The position numbers and the translations under genes were made by a program. The notes under the pieces were generated by a model, which saw only the letters and a program-made list of their open reading frames with translations, did no database searches and was not told the origin of the DNA. Of a stretch of 64,000 bases of DNA, positions 36,075-47,945 are shown piece after piece. Numbering within the stretch: position 1 is the first letter of the stretch; every line of letters begins with the position of its first letter. The stretch spans positions 124,001 through 188,000 of the forward strand of contig JAWWNJ010000024.1 of NCBI GenBank assembly GCA_037176885.1, read 5' to 3'. This DNA is from Favolaschia claudopus (Eukaryota; Basidiomycota; Agaricomycetes; Agaricales; Mycenaceae).

Positions 36075-36971
36075 ATGGACGAAACAGCCAGCCAGAATTC
36101 CGAGTACAGCCAACACCCCTCCGCCTCCAGGCCTCTCGTCCGCAGGCCCACTGCCGGCGGTTCCCGGCCCAGCGTCCTCTCCCGAGTATCCCGCACCATG
36201 TCTCAAATATTCGACGAAACTCAGCAGCACCCACCGGAGACGTTAGCTCCGCCGGGCTCACCCCGAGAGGACGACGTCGAAGTACAACGACGAGAGCTCG
36301 TTCGCTCGCCTTCTCCAACACCAGTGTCGACCCTGCGTGTCCAGCCCGAACTCCCCGAACGCGTTCCGAGCCCTTCTGAACTCCCGCCTCTGGTTAGCCG
36401 GCTAAAAGTGTCTCTCGTTCTCGAGAATAGTGGCTCCGTCGCAAGAGACCACCTTGCTTCAGGTTTCCTCGTTTTCTGCGCTGCAGCAAACAGCAGCTAA
36501 AATAGGTCACTCCTTTTTTAGAACGAACTTTCCTTGCCTATGTCCGAACGAGTCTAGCAATTGCTTCAACCGGAGTTGGTGTGTTGGTTCTTTTCCGTTT
36601 GAGATCTTGAAGCTTAAGCATTGGGTTATGTCCAGCGCTAGTACAACTGTTCTCAATATCCGTCGACACGGACGCAAATAACAACATGGCCTTCCTCCCC
36701 ACGACACGAAAAATCCAAATGTGGGCTCGACCGCTAGGAGCAACCATGGTATGCTTCGGACTTGTCGTTCTCGCTCTCGGTCAGTAGCATAACCCACCCA
36801 CGCATGCTCCAGCTCATCTCAATGCCAGGCACGATCCGCTACTTCAGAATCCAGTCCGCCCTAACGCAAGGCATGTTCCCAGTAGCCCGTCTGACCGCCG
36901 CCAACATCACCTTCGTCCTCGCGACTGTCATCATCATCGTATTCGCTATCATGCTCTCAGCAAGAAGCTGA
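36075..36971 (+). CDS. DUF202 domain membrane protein
   Basis: Four exons, 36075-36462, 36522-36578, 36636-36779 and 36829-36971, give 243 residues. The N-terminal 120 residues are polar and Pro/Ser-rich. Splicing then creates NSGSVARDHLASERTFLAYVR, the signature of DUF202 (PF02656), followed by three hydrophobic segments: LAIASTGVALVQLF, ATMVCFGLVVLALG and NITFVLATVIIIVFAIML. The same domain forms the membrane part of vacuolar transporter chaperone (VTC) subunits, but here there is no SPX or polyphosphate polymerase domain. A vacuolar or plasma membrane location is likely; the function of stand-alone fungal DUF202 proteins is unknown. Confidence 0.88.
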
Positions 36972-37080
36972 TCATGAACGAACAACGCGTGCATCCAGTG
37001 AGCTCTAATAAAGTTCAATATTATTACGGGAGGAAGACGCCGGTTCCGGCCAAAAAGTCTATACACAACGTCGTCGAGCT

Positions 37081-39073
37081 TTACTTCTTCGCGCCGAACA
37101 CCTCCTTCAATGCATTGGTGACCGTCTGGATATCCCCTCTTTGCCCGTCAACGGCGGTCAGTCCCATGTGCCTAGGGGCGCTGGATCAGCATGCAAGCGA
37201 AGGAGAGGTGAAGTCAAAGGACACACCCCACGCGGAAATATTTATCTATAGTTTACGAATTGTCAAACAGAGACGACACGATATAACGAAATTCATTAAT
37301 ACCTTTGACTGCAGCGTGCAAACCTCCAGCAACGACAATCCCTTTCGCACCGAGACTTGGTAGAACGTCCGCAGCAGACATACCGGAAGGGAAATAAAGC
37401 TACGACAGCCATAATCAACGAATACCAGCGGCGAATTGGAAGGAGCATACCGCTGACATGCCCATAGCCGCATACTCGGGTTTCAGAGGAAGCTGCTTGA
37501 GTCCAAGTTCAGCGGCAGTATCCTTGATTTGTTTACTGGCAGCACGATGCAGTTCGAAACGCTCCTCTAGCGAAGGCGCGTTTTTCGTGATAGCAGAGAG
37601 CGAAGTGTGGTATGCATAAATCAAGTTCACGGGCGGAGTCGCAAAGTATGCGGGTTTGCCTGCTTCGTACGCCTTCATAATTGGCAGCCACCTATCAAAA
37701 AAGTAAGTTTAGCATGAACGAACACCTTGATTTCCACGAAGCTCACTTCTTCCAGCTTGCATAGTAGGACGCTACCGGTGCCGTACGCTCTTCGAAGACC
37801 TATAGCAACAGGTCAGTCAATATCCAAACTCGAAAAAAAAAAATCGAATCAAATCACCTTGATCGCTTTAGGACTGGCGACGAGGATGCTCAGCCCAGGC
37901 GGCACACCAAGCCCCTTCTGACTAGCAGTAAGAACAACATCGATACCCCACGCATCCATGCGCAGCTCCTCGCTGGCAACCGAACACACGCCGTCCAAAA
38001 TAACCTAGCATAGCACGGGGGAATGAACAACCTGACATGCCGATACCCAATAATACCCGCAGCATACCAAAGTCTCTGGCGACACACGCCTCACCGTTTC
38101 CGCAATCGCCTTGGCGTCTGAGAGGACGCCTAATTGAGGGTGCGTCAGATGCGCGTGAAAGGAAGGATTCAAGGAAGACGCAGTGCCCACCTGTCGAGGT
38201 GTCTACATGCGTAAAAGTGAGCAGCCGGTATTTCTTCGCCTTGAGCGCCGATTCTATCTCCTCTGTCGCCACAACGCCACCGACTTCAGCTTTGAGTTGG
38301 TCGACTTTAGCACCGTATATCTCCAGACTGTGCATTATAAAAAGGTTTGAATGATAATTTCTACGCGGACGCGGAGTTAGAGAAATAAAACCTACCACTC
38401 GGTGAAACTGTCCCCAAAATACCCAGTATGCAGCACGAGTGCGTTTTCCCCCGGTTGAATGAGGTTGGAAGCAACCTGCCAGCGTATGCATATAATTATA
38501 CGCGTCGCCCAAGAGTCTGGGCAGTTGAATGACGACGCGCCTGATCCCAACCTAAGGTCCCGCTACCAGCGATGAGGAACGGCTGGCCTTCCTTGGACAG
38601 TACGACCTCTCTTGAAAAACTTGAACATCAGCGCGCTCCATTCAACTTCCAGTGCGTTAGACGCGCTAACCGAGTCATCCGAATGCAATCGCCAAAGACA
38701 GGAACGAAATCGGGAGAGACATGGCTCATCGACGGATGAGCATTGGCGTACAAGACCTAATAGTAAAGCTAGACTTGAGTTTCGACGCGTCGCACGCGTA
38801 TTCGTTGTCCTACCTCATCGGACACTTCAATCGGGCCAGGGATCCTGCAGCGGCATAATGCATTAGACGTTGTGTCGATAAGCACCGATTCATTCCATCG
38901 ACATACACCAAGAGCCTTTTCGACGCGCAGAGACCATTAGAGCAATTCGATCAAGCAACAACGCTAACGATGAAATCTTACTTGTGCGGGGCCTAGATGA
39001 GCGATAATAAAATTTGCGGATCGAAAACGTGAACAGAAATACGAACTTGCTTGAACTCTGCAGCTGAGGACAT
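37081..39073 (-). CDS. Alanine-glyoxylate / serine-pyruvate aminotransferase
   Basis: Fifteen exons give 386 residues: 39073-39047, 38992-38982, 38915-38907, 38844-38814, 38756-38671, 38610-38541, 38475-38396, 38327-38191, 38129-38068, 38004-37858, 37799-37747, 37691-37451, 37399-37303, 37245-37227 and 37171-37081. The protein is a class V PLP-dependent aminotransferase. It has KLLVIPGPIEVSDEV, AHPSMSHVSP, AGSGTLGWDQ, DGVCSVASEE and the PLP lysine in TASQKGLG. The conserved KLLVIPGP is encoded across exons of 11 and 9 bases. Intron 38476-38540 has a GC donor (GCGCGT). The C-terminus, FGAKK, is not a PTS1 peroxisomal signal. The enzyme moves an amino group from alanine or serine to glyoxylate or a related keto acid. 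Confidence 0.94.
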
Positions 39074-39422
39074 GGTTCGCGGGAGCAAAAGGCAAGCAGG
39101 GGATCGTTGAGTATTAATAGCGGATGAAAGTAGTCTTGGTCGGAAGAGAAGAGTTGGCGGCCGAGGGGTCATGCAGGCTCTGCCTGACCTCTGTTATCAT
39201 CTCCAAAGTTCCACTTCTGAAAGGAGTCCCGACAGCCCCGCGCGGATCTACGGACCGCCTATTGGCTGCTTTGACCGATCAAGGCCATTCCGTCGGCGAC
39301 CTCAAAAAGATATGTATACAGTCACAACACTTGAATTAATGTACATACAGTGATACACTGTGCCTACCGTTTATGCCTTTAGTTAGTTATCCTACATGCT
39401 ATGTTTGTACAGTACACGGCCA
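39074..39422. other. Intergenic region
   Basis: About 350 bp: promoter of the aminotransferase gene at the left and 3' end of the FHA gene at the right. Nothing else seen. Confidence 0.45.
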
Positions 39423-41656
39423 CTAGCTGAATGCCAGGGCAGACCAAGTCACCACCGCTCCAATTGAAACGGCGGTCGCGGTCTGAACAAGCAAATTCGC
39501 GACGCGTCTCGCTCGTTTGCGTGGCGGCGGGGCCACATCGTCCGCCACAACTGCAACGTTATCCGTCATTGGGGCCGGGAGAACTTCGCGCTCGGACTGG
39601 CTGTCCTCGTCGACACGTTTCCGTTTCAGCGATGCGGTCTGGAAGAAATCGGTACAACGTCGGGAGATGTCCGAACAACGTACCTGAGCTTGAACTTCCT
39701 CTGTGAGACTCTTCAATGCCTCCCGAGCATCTCGTATGCTCTGCATCTCCTCTGCCAGCGTCTTCTGTGCATTATCTCGGAGAGTCGTCATCTCTGCAGT
39801 CCCTGTCAGTCATTGTTGCTGTGTTGAAGCTGACGGGGGACATACCGGCGACTAAATCTTCCATTACCTTCACCTTGGCCTTCGCCGCGTCGACCAGCGC
39901 AGGAGTCTCGGGTTCGACGACGGCAACTTTCGACGGAGTCTCGTCCATTCGAGTCTGCAGCCCGTCGAGCTGCGCCTGCGCTTGATGGAAGGCTTCGACA
40001 TTCTCTTCCAATCGTTCCGACAGCATGTTATACAACTCGTGCACTTCGGTGGCCCTCTCCTCTAGATCTGAAAACCTATCCCCCATGACATGAATGTTCT
40101 CATTGAATCGCTGCTTATATTTGCGTCTGTGAGCGTGAAGCTTGGTGACCTCCGCCTAGATACACTGCTTAGAGGCCCGGGACGTAAGAGAGAAAAAAAT
40201 ATACCTGGACCGTAGCAAGCGATTCTTTCAATTGCGCAGTCTCAGCGATATCTGGAAGCTTCTCAGAATCCACTTTGGGCGCCATGGGAGCCTCATCGTC
40301 AGAATCGTCGTCGCCGTTAGTGAAGACAATCACAGCCGGCTTCGACGGAGTGCGCTCCTCGACAGATGGAGCAATTCGGACGGGCGGGAAAGAAGAGGAA
40401 AAAACGGAGACTGGCGAGGAGGAACGAGAGTGAGGCCATGCGCCAACAACCACTGGCTCGCCTACGGCATCTCTGTTCACACCAACAGGCGGGTCAGATG
40501 GTTCGGGGGAGCTCGAGAGGTCCATAGGAGAGTCAGATCTCGAATAGCTACCGTCGTCCGAGTTGTCATCGTTGTCATCGTCCTCCTCGAACATATTGTC
40601 GTCGTCGTGGTTGTTGTTGTACGCATCAGACGCATTGTAGAACATAGATGGGCGATCGAACAACAACGGCGCGAGTTCCGTTGGTCCCGGTGAGAAAGCT
40701 CGGTGCTCGTCTGAAAGGCCAAACGGCGAAAACTGCCTCACAAAAGAGAAAGACGATTCAGGGACCTTTTTCTGACCCGCACCTGGGGAAGGTGACGAAG
40801 ATTCGCTGCTGCTGCTACCGTCAAGCCAGGGCAGACGAATAGTAGGGGCTGGTTTCGAGATTTCCTCGATGTCAGAATCGTGAGAATCGGGAGAGGCCGC
40901 GCGCTCGTCCGACGAAGAAGAGGCATCAGATGGCACAGGAACATATACGCCGTAGCGGCCAGAAGGCGTCCGCGAAATCGACTTCTGTTGCGCCTCTGGC
41001 GTCCCTGGAACTACCAAGGGTTTGAGAGGAGGCTGAACCCCGTACAAGAGGTCAACACGAGCGACGACCGGTCGGACTAGGCCCTTGTCGGACCCAACTG
41101 ATTTACCGAAGGTGAGGATGTCACCGTCGGCGAGCAAAGTGGGTGTCTCTGGGGTGAGTGGTTTACTGACAGCGTCACCGGCTTTGCGGACGTGAGTGCC
41201 GTGGTGAGAGTGAGAATCGATGATATAGCACTGAGTCAAGCGCGCTAATTAGCACAGCCACTGGGGCGAACTCGAGCTGTAGGGGACTTACATGGCCACT
41301 GTCCGTGAATGCGATCTTTGCATGACGCCGGCTCACCACTGGACAGTTGAAGAAGGCTTTGCCAGGCTCGGTCCTGCCCTTATCGCCGTCGGACCCGGGT
41401 CGTCGCCCGATGTGGACCATAGGGCCGTCTGCCTTGCGGAAAGTCATGTTGTGTTCAGGCTCAGTGTCCGACTTCTCAATGCACAGCGCAATACCTGTAT
41501 ATGAAGGTGAGTTGACCGGTATCATCATCAAGTACCGATGGAAACAGGCCACTGACCAGTTACCGGGCGCTGTGAGCTGCTAAGGAAGGGGAGGATCGGC
41601 AGCGTGCGGGTGGCAGGCCGCATCCCTAAATACTGAATGGAATCATCGTCAGGCAT
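39423..41656 (-). CDS. Tail-anchored FHA domain protein (SLMAP/PRO45-like)
   Basis: Six exons, 41656-41557, 41494-41292, 41230-40205, 40155-39846, 39802-39684 and 39638-39423, give 657 residues. An N-terminal FHA domain has HIGRRPGSD, VSRRHAKIAF and SHHGTHV, which are the phosphothreonine-binding residues. A long acidic Ser/Asp-rich middle follows, then coiled coils (residues about 440-590), a basic KRKR cluster, and a single hydrophobic C-terminal segment, LLVQTATAVSIGAVVTW. This order matches SLMAP, Vps64/Far10 and PRO45, the tail-anchored FHA subunits of the STRIPAK phosphatase-kinase complex on ER or nuclear membranes. The assignment is by architecture, not by a full alignment. Confidence 0.82.
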
Positions 41657-41994
41657 CGTAGACAAGGTAAGTATTAGATATGAGTGCTAGCAGATGGTGG
41701 TATGAAAGGAGGAGGGTCGGTCACCACTATGTCACATCGGTCCTGTTGAGCCGGCCTCTTTAAATTGTAATATTGTAACAACCACACCATCTTATCTCTC
41801 TCTCGAACGCTCGTCCAAACTCTAACAGAGTAAAGTGTAGAACAAGAGGTCTGGCCGAGAGCGCTTGGAATGAGCTATGTAATACGTCGGATATCAAAGT
41901 TTATCTGAAGCGGCACGGCACAATGTCGGTTGGTATCGTTTTCCTGCACGAAACGGCTCTCCATTCAAAATGCATAACTGGGTATAAAACAAGC
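41657..41994. other. Intergenic region
   Basis: About 340 bp with the FHA gene promoter and the 3' untranslated end of the dynein intermediate chain gene. No gene seen. Confidence 0.45.
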
Positions 41995-44392
41995 TCATCT
42001 CCCTGGCTCGACACCGTTCTCCTTGATCCCCGCAACGACCTTCGAAAGCTCTTGCCACTCACTCTCTCTCGACATCCCCATATCGCCAATGTCATAAACG
42101 TACAACCTTCCGTCGCTCCCTCCAAGCGCCGCATGCCGGCCATCTTTATTCCATTGTAATTTGTTGAGAGCTCGGCCAGAACCGACACTCGTCGATACCA
42201 CAGGCACCTTGCAAACAAATTCTTGTCAAGAAATTTTATCGAGACGGAGGAAGGAGACACACCTCAGTATCAGTATTCAAATTCCATAAGTCAAACTTCC
42301 CTGACCCATCCACCGACCCAAACAACGCGGGATGTTGTGGATGCCATTTGACATCATATACATAATCGTCCGCCTCATCGAACGAATACAGTGGCGTAAT
42401 CGCATGAGGGGACGATGAGGGCTTCGACAGCGACTTTGCTCTCCACAATTTGACAGTCCAGTCCACCGAACATGTTAGAAACAAGTCGGAGAAATCCACT
42501 GGACCCGCCAGAGGGTGGAAATGCAGCCCCATTACGGGCCCAGAGTGTCCCTTGTAGACATCATATTGATTGAGCCCTGCCTTGGCTCCAGCACGATCGT
42601 AACGGTTGGCCTGGTAGACATTGCCCTCTTCAGTGCCGACCCAAAAAGTCGTAGTCTCGTTATTCGGGAAGTCTAGGGCGGTAATTGCGACTTCGCCTGT
42701 CTTGTTATGTCCAGCATGAATGAGCTCGAGTGTTTCCTACACGAAATGAATACACTGCGAATCGAGACAGAAACGAACGGACCTGAGGCTGCGCAAGCAT
42801 ATCCACAAGCCAACTGCACACTGTCCCGTCGGTGCTGCTAGTGATCAGATTATGGGCATTCTGAGTGCCTACCATCTGAATAGCATAAACCGGATGTGTA
42901 TGTCCCGCCGCAGATAAAGGTGTTTTCAAAACGGGCAGATGCTTTGACCGATTATCCCAAAGTAAGATTTGACCCGAGTAGGTACCGCCAAATATCAGGT
43001 TTGAATGGAAGGGCGAAAACATGACTGAAAGCACATCCGACTTTAACATGTTATTCAATGATTTGGAGAAGGGGAGAGAAAGGAGGTACCTGCGAGTGGA
43101 AGACAAACTCAGGTCGCTCCACTGAGTGGGTATTCCATACAGCAACAATCCCAGCAGGCTCGTTCAGAGCGGCATGATTTTTGTTGTAGGAAGCTACAGT
43201 TAATTCAGGAAACTTGGGTCTCCCATTGAGTATAAATTATATGTCTTTGTTGATTGAACTTACTTTCGGAGACCAGTCAACGTCCGTTATTGACCGATTC
43301 TTTCCGTATCGTTCACTCCAAAATTCGCAGACACGTTTTACTCGTCGCCCTTCAGAATCGTCGCTGTTTGGAATGAGGTATATCAACCAATAGTGTAAAT
43401 CTGTGCCAGAATCACTGACCCTCCAGCTTCTGTTCCTTGCGTATAGTCACTCATGTAGTTATATCGGTCATTGAGGACACGATGGAATATTTTCGTCGAA
43501 TCGTCAATGAAACTCTGCATCTCCGGGTCCGCCAAAAATGTTGCTCGTTCCTCCTCGCTGAGTTCTGCCAAATCCATGATCAGAATAATCCGTATAATTG
43601 AAGGAACTGGAAGGTATTTTACCTCGAACCTCCTCCTCAATCTCTCGATCTAGTTTGGCAGATTCCTCTTCCAATGCTTTCTCGTAGGCTATCCGTTCAG
43701 CCTCCAAATGTTGTTGCATCATCAGTTGCTCCCGTATTTTCTCTTCCACCTCCTCCGGGGCATCTGTCTCAATTTCGATGGTCTGAATCTCTTTTTCATA
43801 CAACGTTCGCGTCTGGTCAAAGAGGTTCATATGAAAACTGCATAACTAGATGCTGCCGAACCTTTTGGGGAAGCTCAAATAAGTCTTGTTGAATATCTAT
43901 CAGGTCGGGAAGATATCGCGGTGTTAACTCCCTGGCACATGTAGCATTAGCATAAATGTTGTAAGTGGACCGTTGCGTTCCATACCGCTCAATGACATTG
44001 TCAGTTCCGCCAGACGAGACAGCGTAAGTTGGTTTAGGGCTAGCATAAGATGGTCGGGGACTAGCACGGTCGGCGATAGGCAAATTGCTAGCTTGGCTGA
44101 CGCGCCCCGAGTCGGAGGGAGGTAACGGTGTGCCGGTGCCACTACCTCGCGGGGCAAACTCATCCAAAACTCTCATCAAATCCTCTTTTTCTTTCTCCCT
44201 GTCTCTCCCCACAGGTTCTACGGGAGTATCAGCCTGACTTAACGCATTCGTTTGCTAGTTTGTTAAAAATCCAGTAGAAACACTAACACCTGAAGTTGAA
44301 TTTCGTAGCTCATTCCTGGTCTTTCGGGCATTGCGAAGAGCCTCCAACTTCGCCTTCTTCTCCTCTATCTGCATCCTTCGTGCCTCGCTCAT
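41995..44392 (-). CDS. Cytoplasmic dynein intermediate chain
   Basis: Nine exons give 666 residues: 44392-44288, 44254-43862, 43812-43623, 43564-43420, 43363-43264, 43212-43090, 43040-42783, 42736-42263 and 42207-41995. The N-terminal helix [20 protein letters not shown] is the dynactin p150-binding segment of the family. A polar linker and a light-chain-binding region follow, then WD40 repeats with VDWSPK, ILLWDNR, CSWLVD, VKLWRA and FDLWN. The intermediate chain scaffolds dynein light chains and links the motor to dynactin. The first intron is modelled at only 33 bases (44255-44287), which is very short and the weakest part of the model. Confidence 0.93.
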
Positions 44393-44521
44393 CTTGGGAC
44401 GCTCAGTTGACGACGCGTAGTTGGAAAGTCGCGGTAAGTGGACAAGCGGTGTAGCGGACCGGACTTTCCGATCAATGCACTTTATCTTGCTCCTTGACTT
44501 GCTCCCAACCACCACCTCGAA

Positions 44522-46442
44522 ATGGACGAATCGACAAAACGACGCATTGGACAGGTAACAATCGTGCATCCCTTTCACTAGATGTAAAAATCGAACGAAA
44601 TCCAGCACTTTGTCTTTGGCTTTCACGGCCAATCCGTTTCGCCAGATGTCAAGACTCTCATTCAAAAGTACTACGTTGGCAGCATAATCCTCATGAAGAG
44701 AAACGTCGCTGGTCGGCTATTCAAGCTATACATATATCAATTTGTATGAAGCTGAGGACTACAGACGCCGCTCAAGTACGCGCTCTTGTGCAAGAATTAC
44801 AGACTCTAGCGCGCGACGCTGGGCATTCGAAACCGCTTTTGATTGGGATAGACCAAGAGAACGGTAAATTAGCTTCTGCGGAGCCGAAACCATCTCATTT
44901 TGCCTAGGTCTGGTCTCTGCATTCAGCAAACCCGGCGCTGGTACTCAGTTGTCGGTGCATATCATTTATTGGAAGATTATATTCCGATGACCTTTCAGTC
45001 CGGGTGCGATGGCTCTTGCTGCGACAGGCTCTCCGGCTGTTGCCGAGCAGGTCTCTTTTGCAATCGGAAAGGAACTCAAGCTAGCGGGCATCAATTGGGC
45101 TTACAGTCCTGTTGCGGATGTCAATTCAGATTCGCGCAACCCTGTAATAGGTACACCATGCAGTTTATTTCAAAGCGGGCGTATGAACATTTCTTCCAGG
45201 TGTTCGCTCCTTCGGTGATGGTAGGTTTGTAAAACCGGGAAGCCTTCACAGCGGCTCAGATTTTCTACTCAAGATCCCGAACAAGTTGGAATATTCGCCT
45301 GTGCCGTAGCACAAGGACTCACAACCGCTGGCATCGCGCCATCTGCGAAACACGCCCCAGGTCACGGCGACACCTCCGTCGACTCCCATCTCGCGCTTCC
45401 ACGTATCGTAAAATCAAGCGCAGAGCTACACGCCACCGAGCTCCCACCATTCAAAGCACTATTCAAACAAGGAGTAGCTACCATAATGACTGGACACATG
45501 GCCCTCCCAGCCATCACAAACTCCGACGAACCATGCAGTCTATCTCGCGCCATAACCACCGACCTACTGCGCACCGAACTCGGGTTCAAAGGCCTCATAG
45601 TCACAGACTGCCTCGAGATGGAGGCGATATCGAATAAGTCCCAGGGCGCTTGCGGTGTCGAAGAGGGAGCCGTCCGCGCCCTCGAAGCAGGTGCTGACAT
45701 CGTCATGATCTGCCACACCATGGCTTGGCAGACCGGCGCCGTTCTCGAAACATACAAAGCAGTCGAATCCGGTCGTCTATCCCTCGATGAAACCCGAATT
45801 GACGCCCTCAAAGACCAATTCGCTGGGACGTGGGACGATGTTCTCCGCGAGGGCGACGACGAGTTCAGGCTCGAATGGGAGAACACGAAGAAGGATAGTG
45901 CTGCATTGAGCGAGAAGGCTTACCAAATGTCGATAGCACTGCTGAACAACAACAACAGCACACTTCCTCTCAAAGCTGGCCAATCTGTGGCGCTGTTCAC
46001 TCCAATCATGGAGAGTCTAAACAAGGCGGTCGACGACGCTGACGGTGTTTTACGCACAAAAGACGGGAAGGTGCGAAACACCGCCGGACCTTCTTTCCTT
46101 TCCTTTGCGGACTCGATCGCGAAACGCGCTCATTGCTCTCATTCCGTGTATGACCAAAACACCACTTTCGAGGCAATGGAAGACTGTTCTGTTGTGATCT
46201 TCACGTTGCGCAACGCGGACCGCTCGCCATGGCAGCTCGATGCGTTACAGCGAATCTCCCAATCAGTACAAGTGCCGATAGTCGTGGTTGGAAGTTGTGC
46301 ACCCTACGAGGCGGCGAGTGTCCCGTATCCATACGTGGCTTGCTTTGAGTACACCGCAGCGGCGCTGGAGGCCGCAGCCAGGTTCATTTTCGGCGAACAG
46401 GGCCCTGCAGTGGGTGTTATTCCAGTGAAGATAAATACATGA
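44522..46442 (+). CDS. Glycoside hydrolase family 3 (NagZ-like beta-N-acetylglucosaminidase)
   Basis: Seven exons, 44522-44554, 44606-44711, 44765-44863, 44908-44950, 44999-45150, 45200-45220 and 45274-46442, give 540 residues. The GH3 N-terminal barrel has HFVFGFHG, GIDQENG, FPGAMALAATG, NPVIGVRSFGDDP and the NagZ-type loop KHAPGHGDTSVDSH with its catalytic His/Asp pair. The nucleophile Asp lies in VTDCLEM. A smaller C-terminal domain follows. The usual Phe in KHFPGHGDT is Ala here. There is no signal peptide, so a cytosolic enzyme acting on N-acetylglucosamine-containing glycosides is inferred. The 21-base exon 6 (VRSFGD) is essential. The gene is head-to-head with the dynein intermediate chain gene, 129 bp apart. 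Confidence 0.9.
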
Positions 46443-46526
46443 ATGGTGTCGCAGTTACAGTGCAGTAATTTGTAAGAGAAGAATTTAACATATGTGCTTG
46501 GTTCGGTTCGCATCACAATGTTCGCA

Positions 46527-47799
46527 TTAGTTCCCCCAAACGGCCTCAGGGTCGACCTCCCTAGGACCCTGAACCTGAGAATCGCTCACGACGCGGTTGT
46601 TTGGTTGTAATCCCGGGTGTTCGTCTCCGGGAAGGGTAACCGCTCCATTCTCTACGGCGCTTCGAGTATAGAAGTATGCGTGAATGTAAGATGCAGCTAG
46701 TCCGAGGGGGTGGAGTGCGGTGAAAATTAAGGCTGTTATCTGATATGGAAGGTAAGCAAAAGCCAATGAAAGGTACTTTCGACTAACAAAAACTGCCTGT
46801 GGCTTGGGACGCTGGACCCATATGCTTATGCAGATCCAAGTTGCCGCAACACACCAAACAATATCCCGTCGTAGTACGACAACGATAAGGCTGACAAGAT
46901 TTGTCCCGAATAAGACTCCGAATCCAGGCCAGGCATATTTTTCGTAGTCAATAGGAGTGCCATCGTATACTGGGGTGTACGTGAGCCCAAGATACACGCT
47001 ACTCCATAAATTAGAACCACTGCGAAGATCGAGCTAAAAGGATACTCACAACAGTGCAAGAGGAAACACGAGTCCAAATTGAAGCACGAAGAAGAATCGG
47101 AGGGGAGCATGGATGAGTGCCATGTCGAAAGGACGTTCCATTGTGGGAGCATGATACGTGAGCAACGAGATGTTGGAGAATAACAGTAGAATCAGGATAA
47201 TTCCTTGCACAATCGTAGCAGCGAGGAACCATTTGAACACCTACCCCGAGTGTTTAGCATTAATTGAATCAAGCGGAACTAACGCACCCAGGTGACAGCC
47301 CACAGAGCCATGAGCCAATTTGCGAATACAAGCGAAAGCCCTACGCCTTTCGTTAAGGTTCTCTAGGGTAAAATTTAGCATCGATTCCATCCATGAGCAA
47401 AAACCAACTCACCTTCGTTTCAGGCTTCCTGGCGAGTACGAGCAGTCCACAGTATCCAATTTGCATGAGATACATCACCGCGATGAAGACAGATATCACC
47501 GCGATACTTGGAGAAAGAGATGTCGCGAATACTTTTGTTATAGTTCCTGATCTCGAGAGTTAGTTTTTGACCAACGAAAGCGACTTTGGACCTGCTTAGA
47601 GATGGACTTGAGACAGTTGCGCATACCAGAACAGTAGCGATGTTTATTAACAGCGATAGAGGGGTCAAAACCTGCAGTCTGAGCGAACGATGAACACTTC
47701 CGGGTCCCAAGACGCGGAAGAAACACGTTGAACTCACCGCACAAGGGCAAGATAATCTCTAACTGCAGGATGATTCATGTCTATCGGGAGTGCGTCCAT
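46527..47799 (-). CDS. Multi-pass membrane protein of unknown function (possibly DUF1774-like)
   Basis: Six exons, 47799-47738, 47678-47608, 47546-47413, 47362-47288, 47240-47050 and 46998-46527, give 334 residues. About eight hydrophobic segments can be seen, including SIAVISVFIAVMYLMQIGY, LSLVFANWLMALWAVTW, FKWFLAAT and FGVLFGTNLVSLIVVVL. The soluble C-terminus is short and polar. The layout resembles fungal DUF1774 proteins, but that is only a resemblance. The junction between exons 2 and 3 uses a weak donor (GTCCAT at 47607) and was chosen to keep the frame and the membrane segment; it is the least certain join. Confidence 0.72.
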
Positions 47800-47945
47800 G
47801 GTGGTTGCTCCGTTGAAGATAGCGAGTAGGGAGAAGGCAAGAAATGAACAACGCCATGATGAGCTCAGTTAAGTACTAACGCGCTTGAGATCGGTGACGT
47901 CGATGTGACGGTCACGCGTTGCGAAAATCCTTTCCGCGACTCATC

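Noticed and set aside
45362..45886. 174-codon open frame on the minus strand
   Set aside because: Directly antisense to the GH3 catalytic region.
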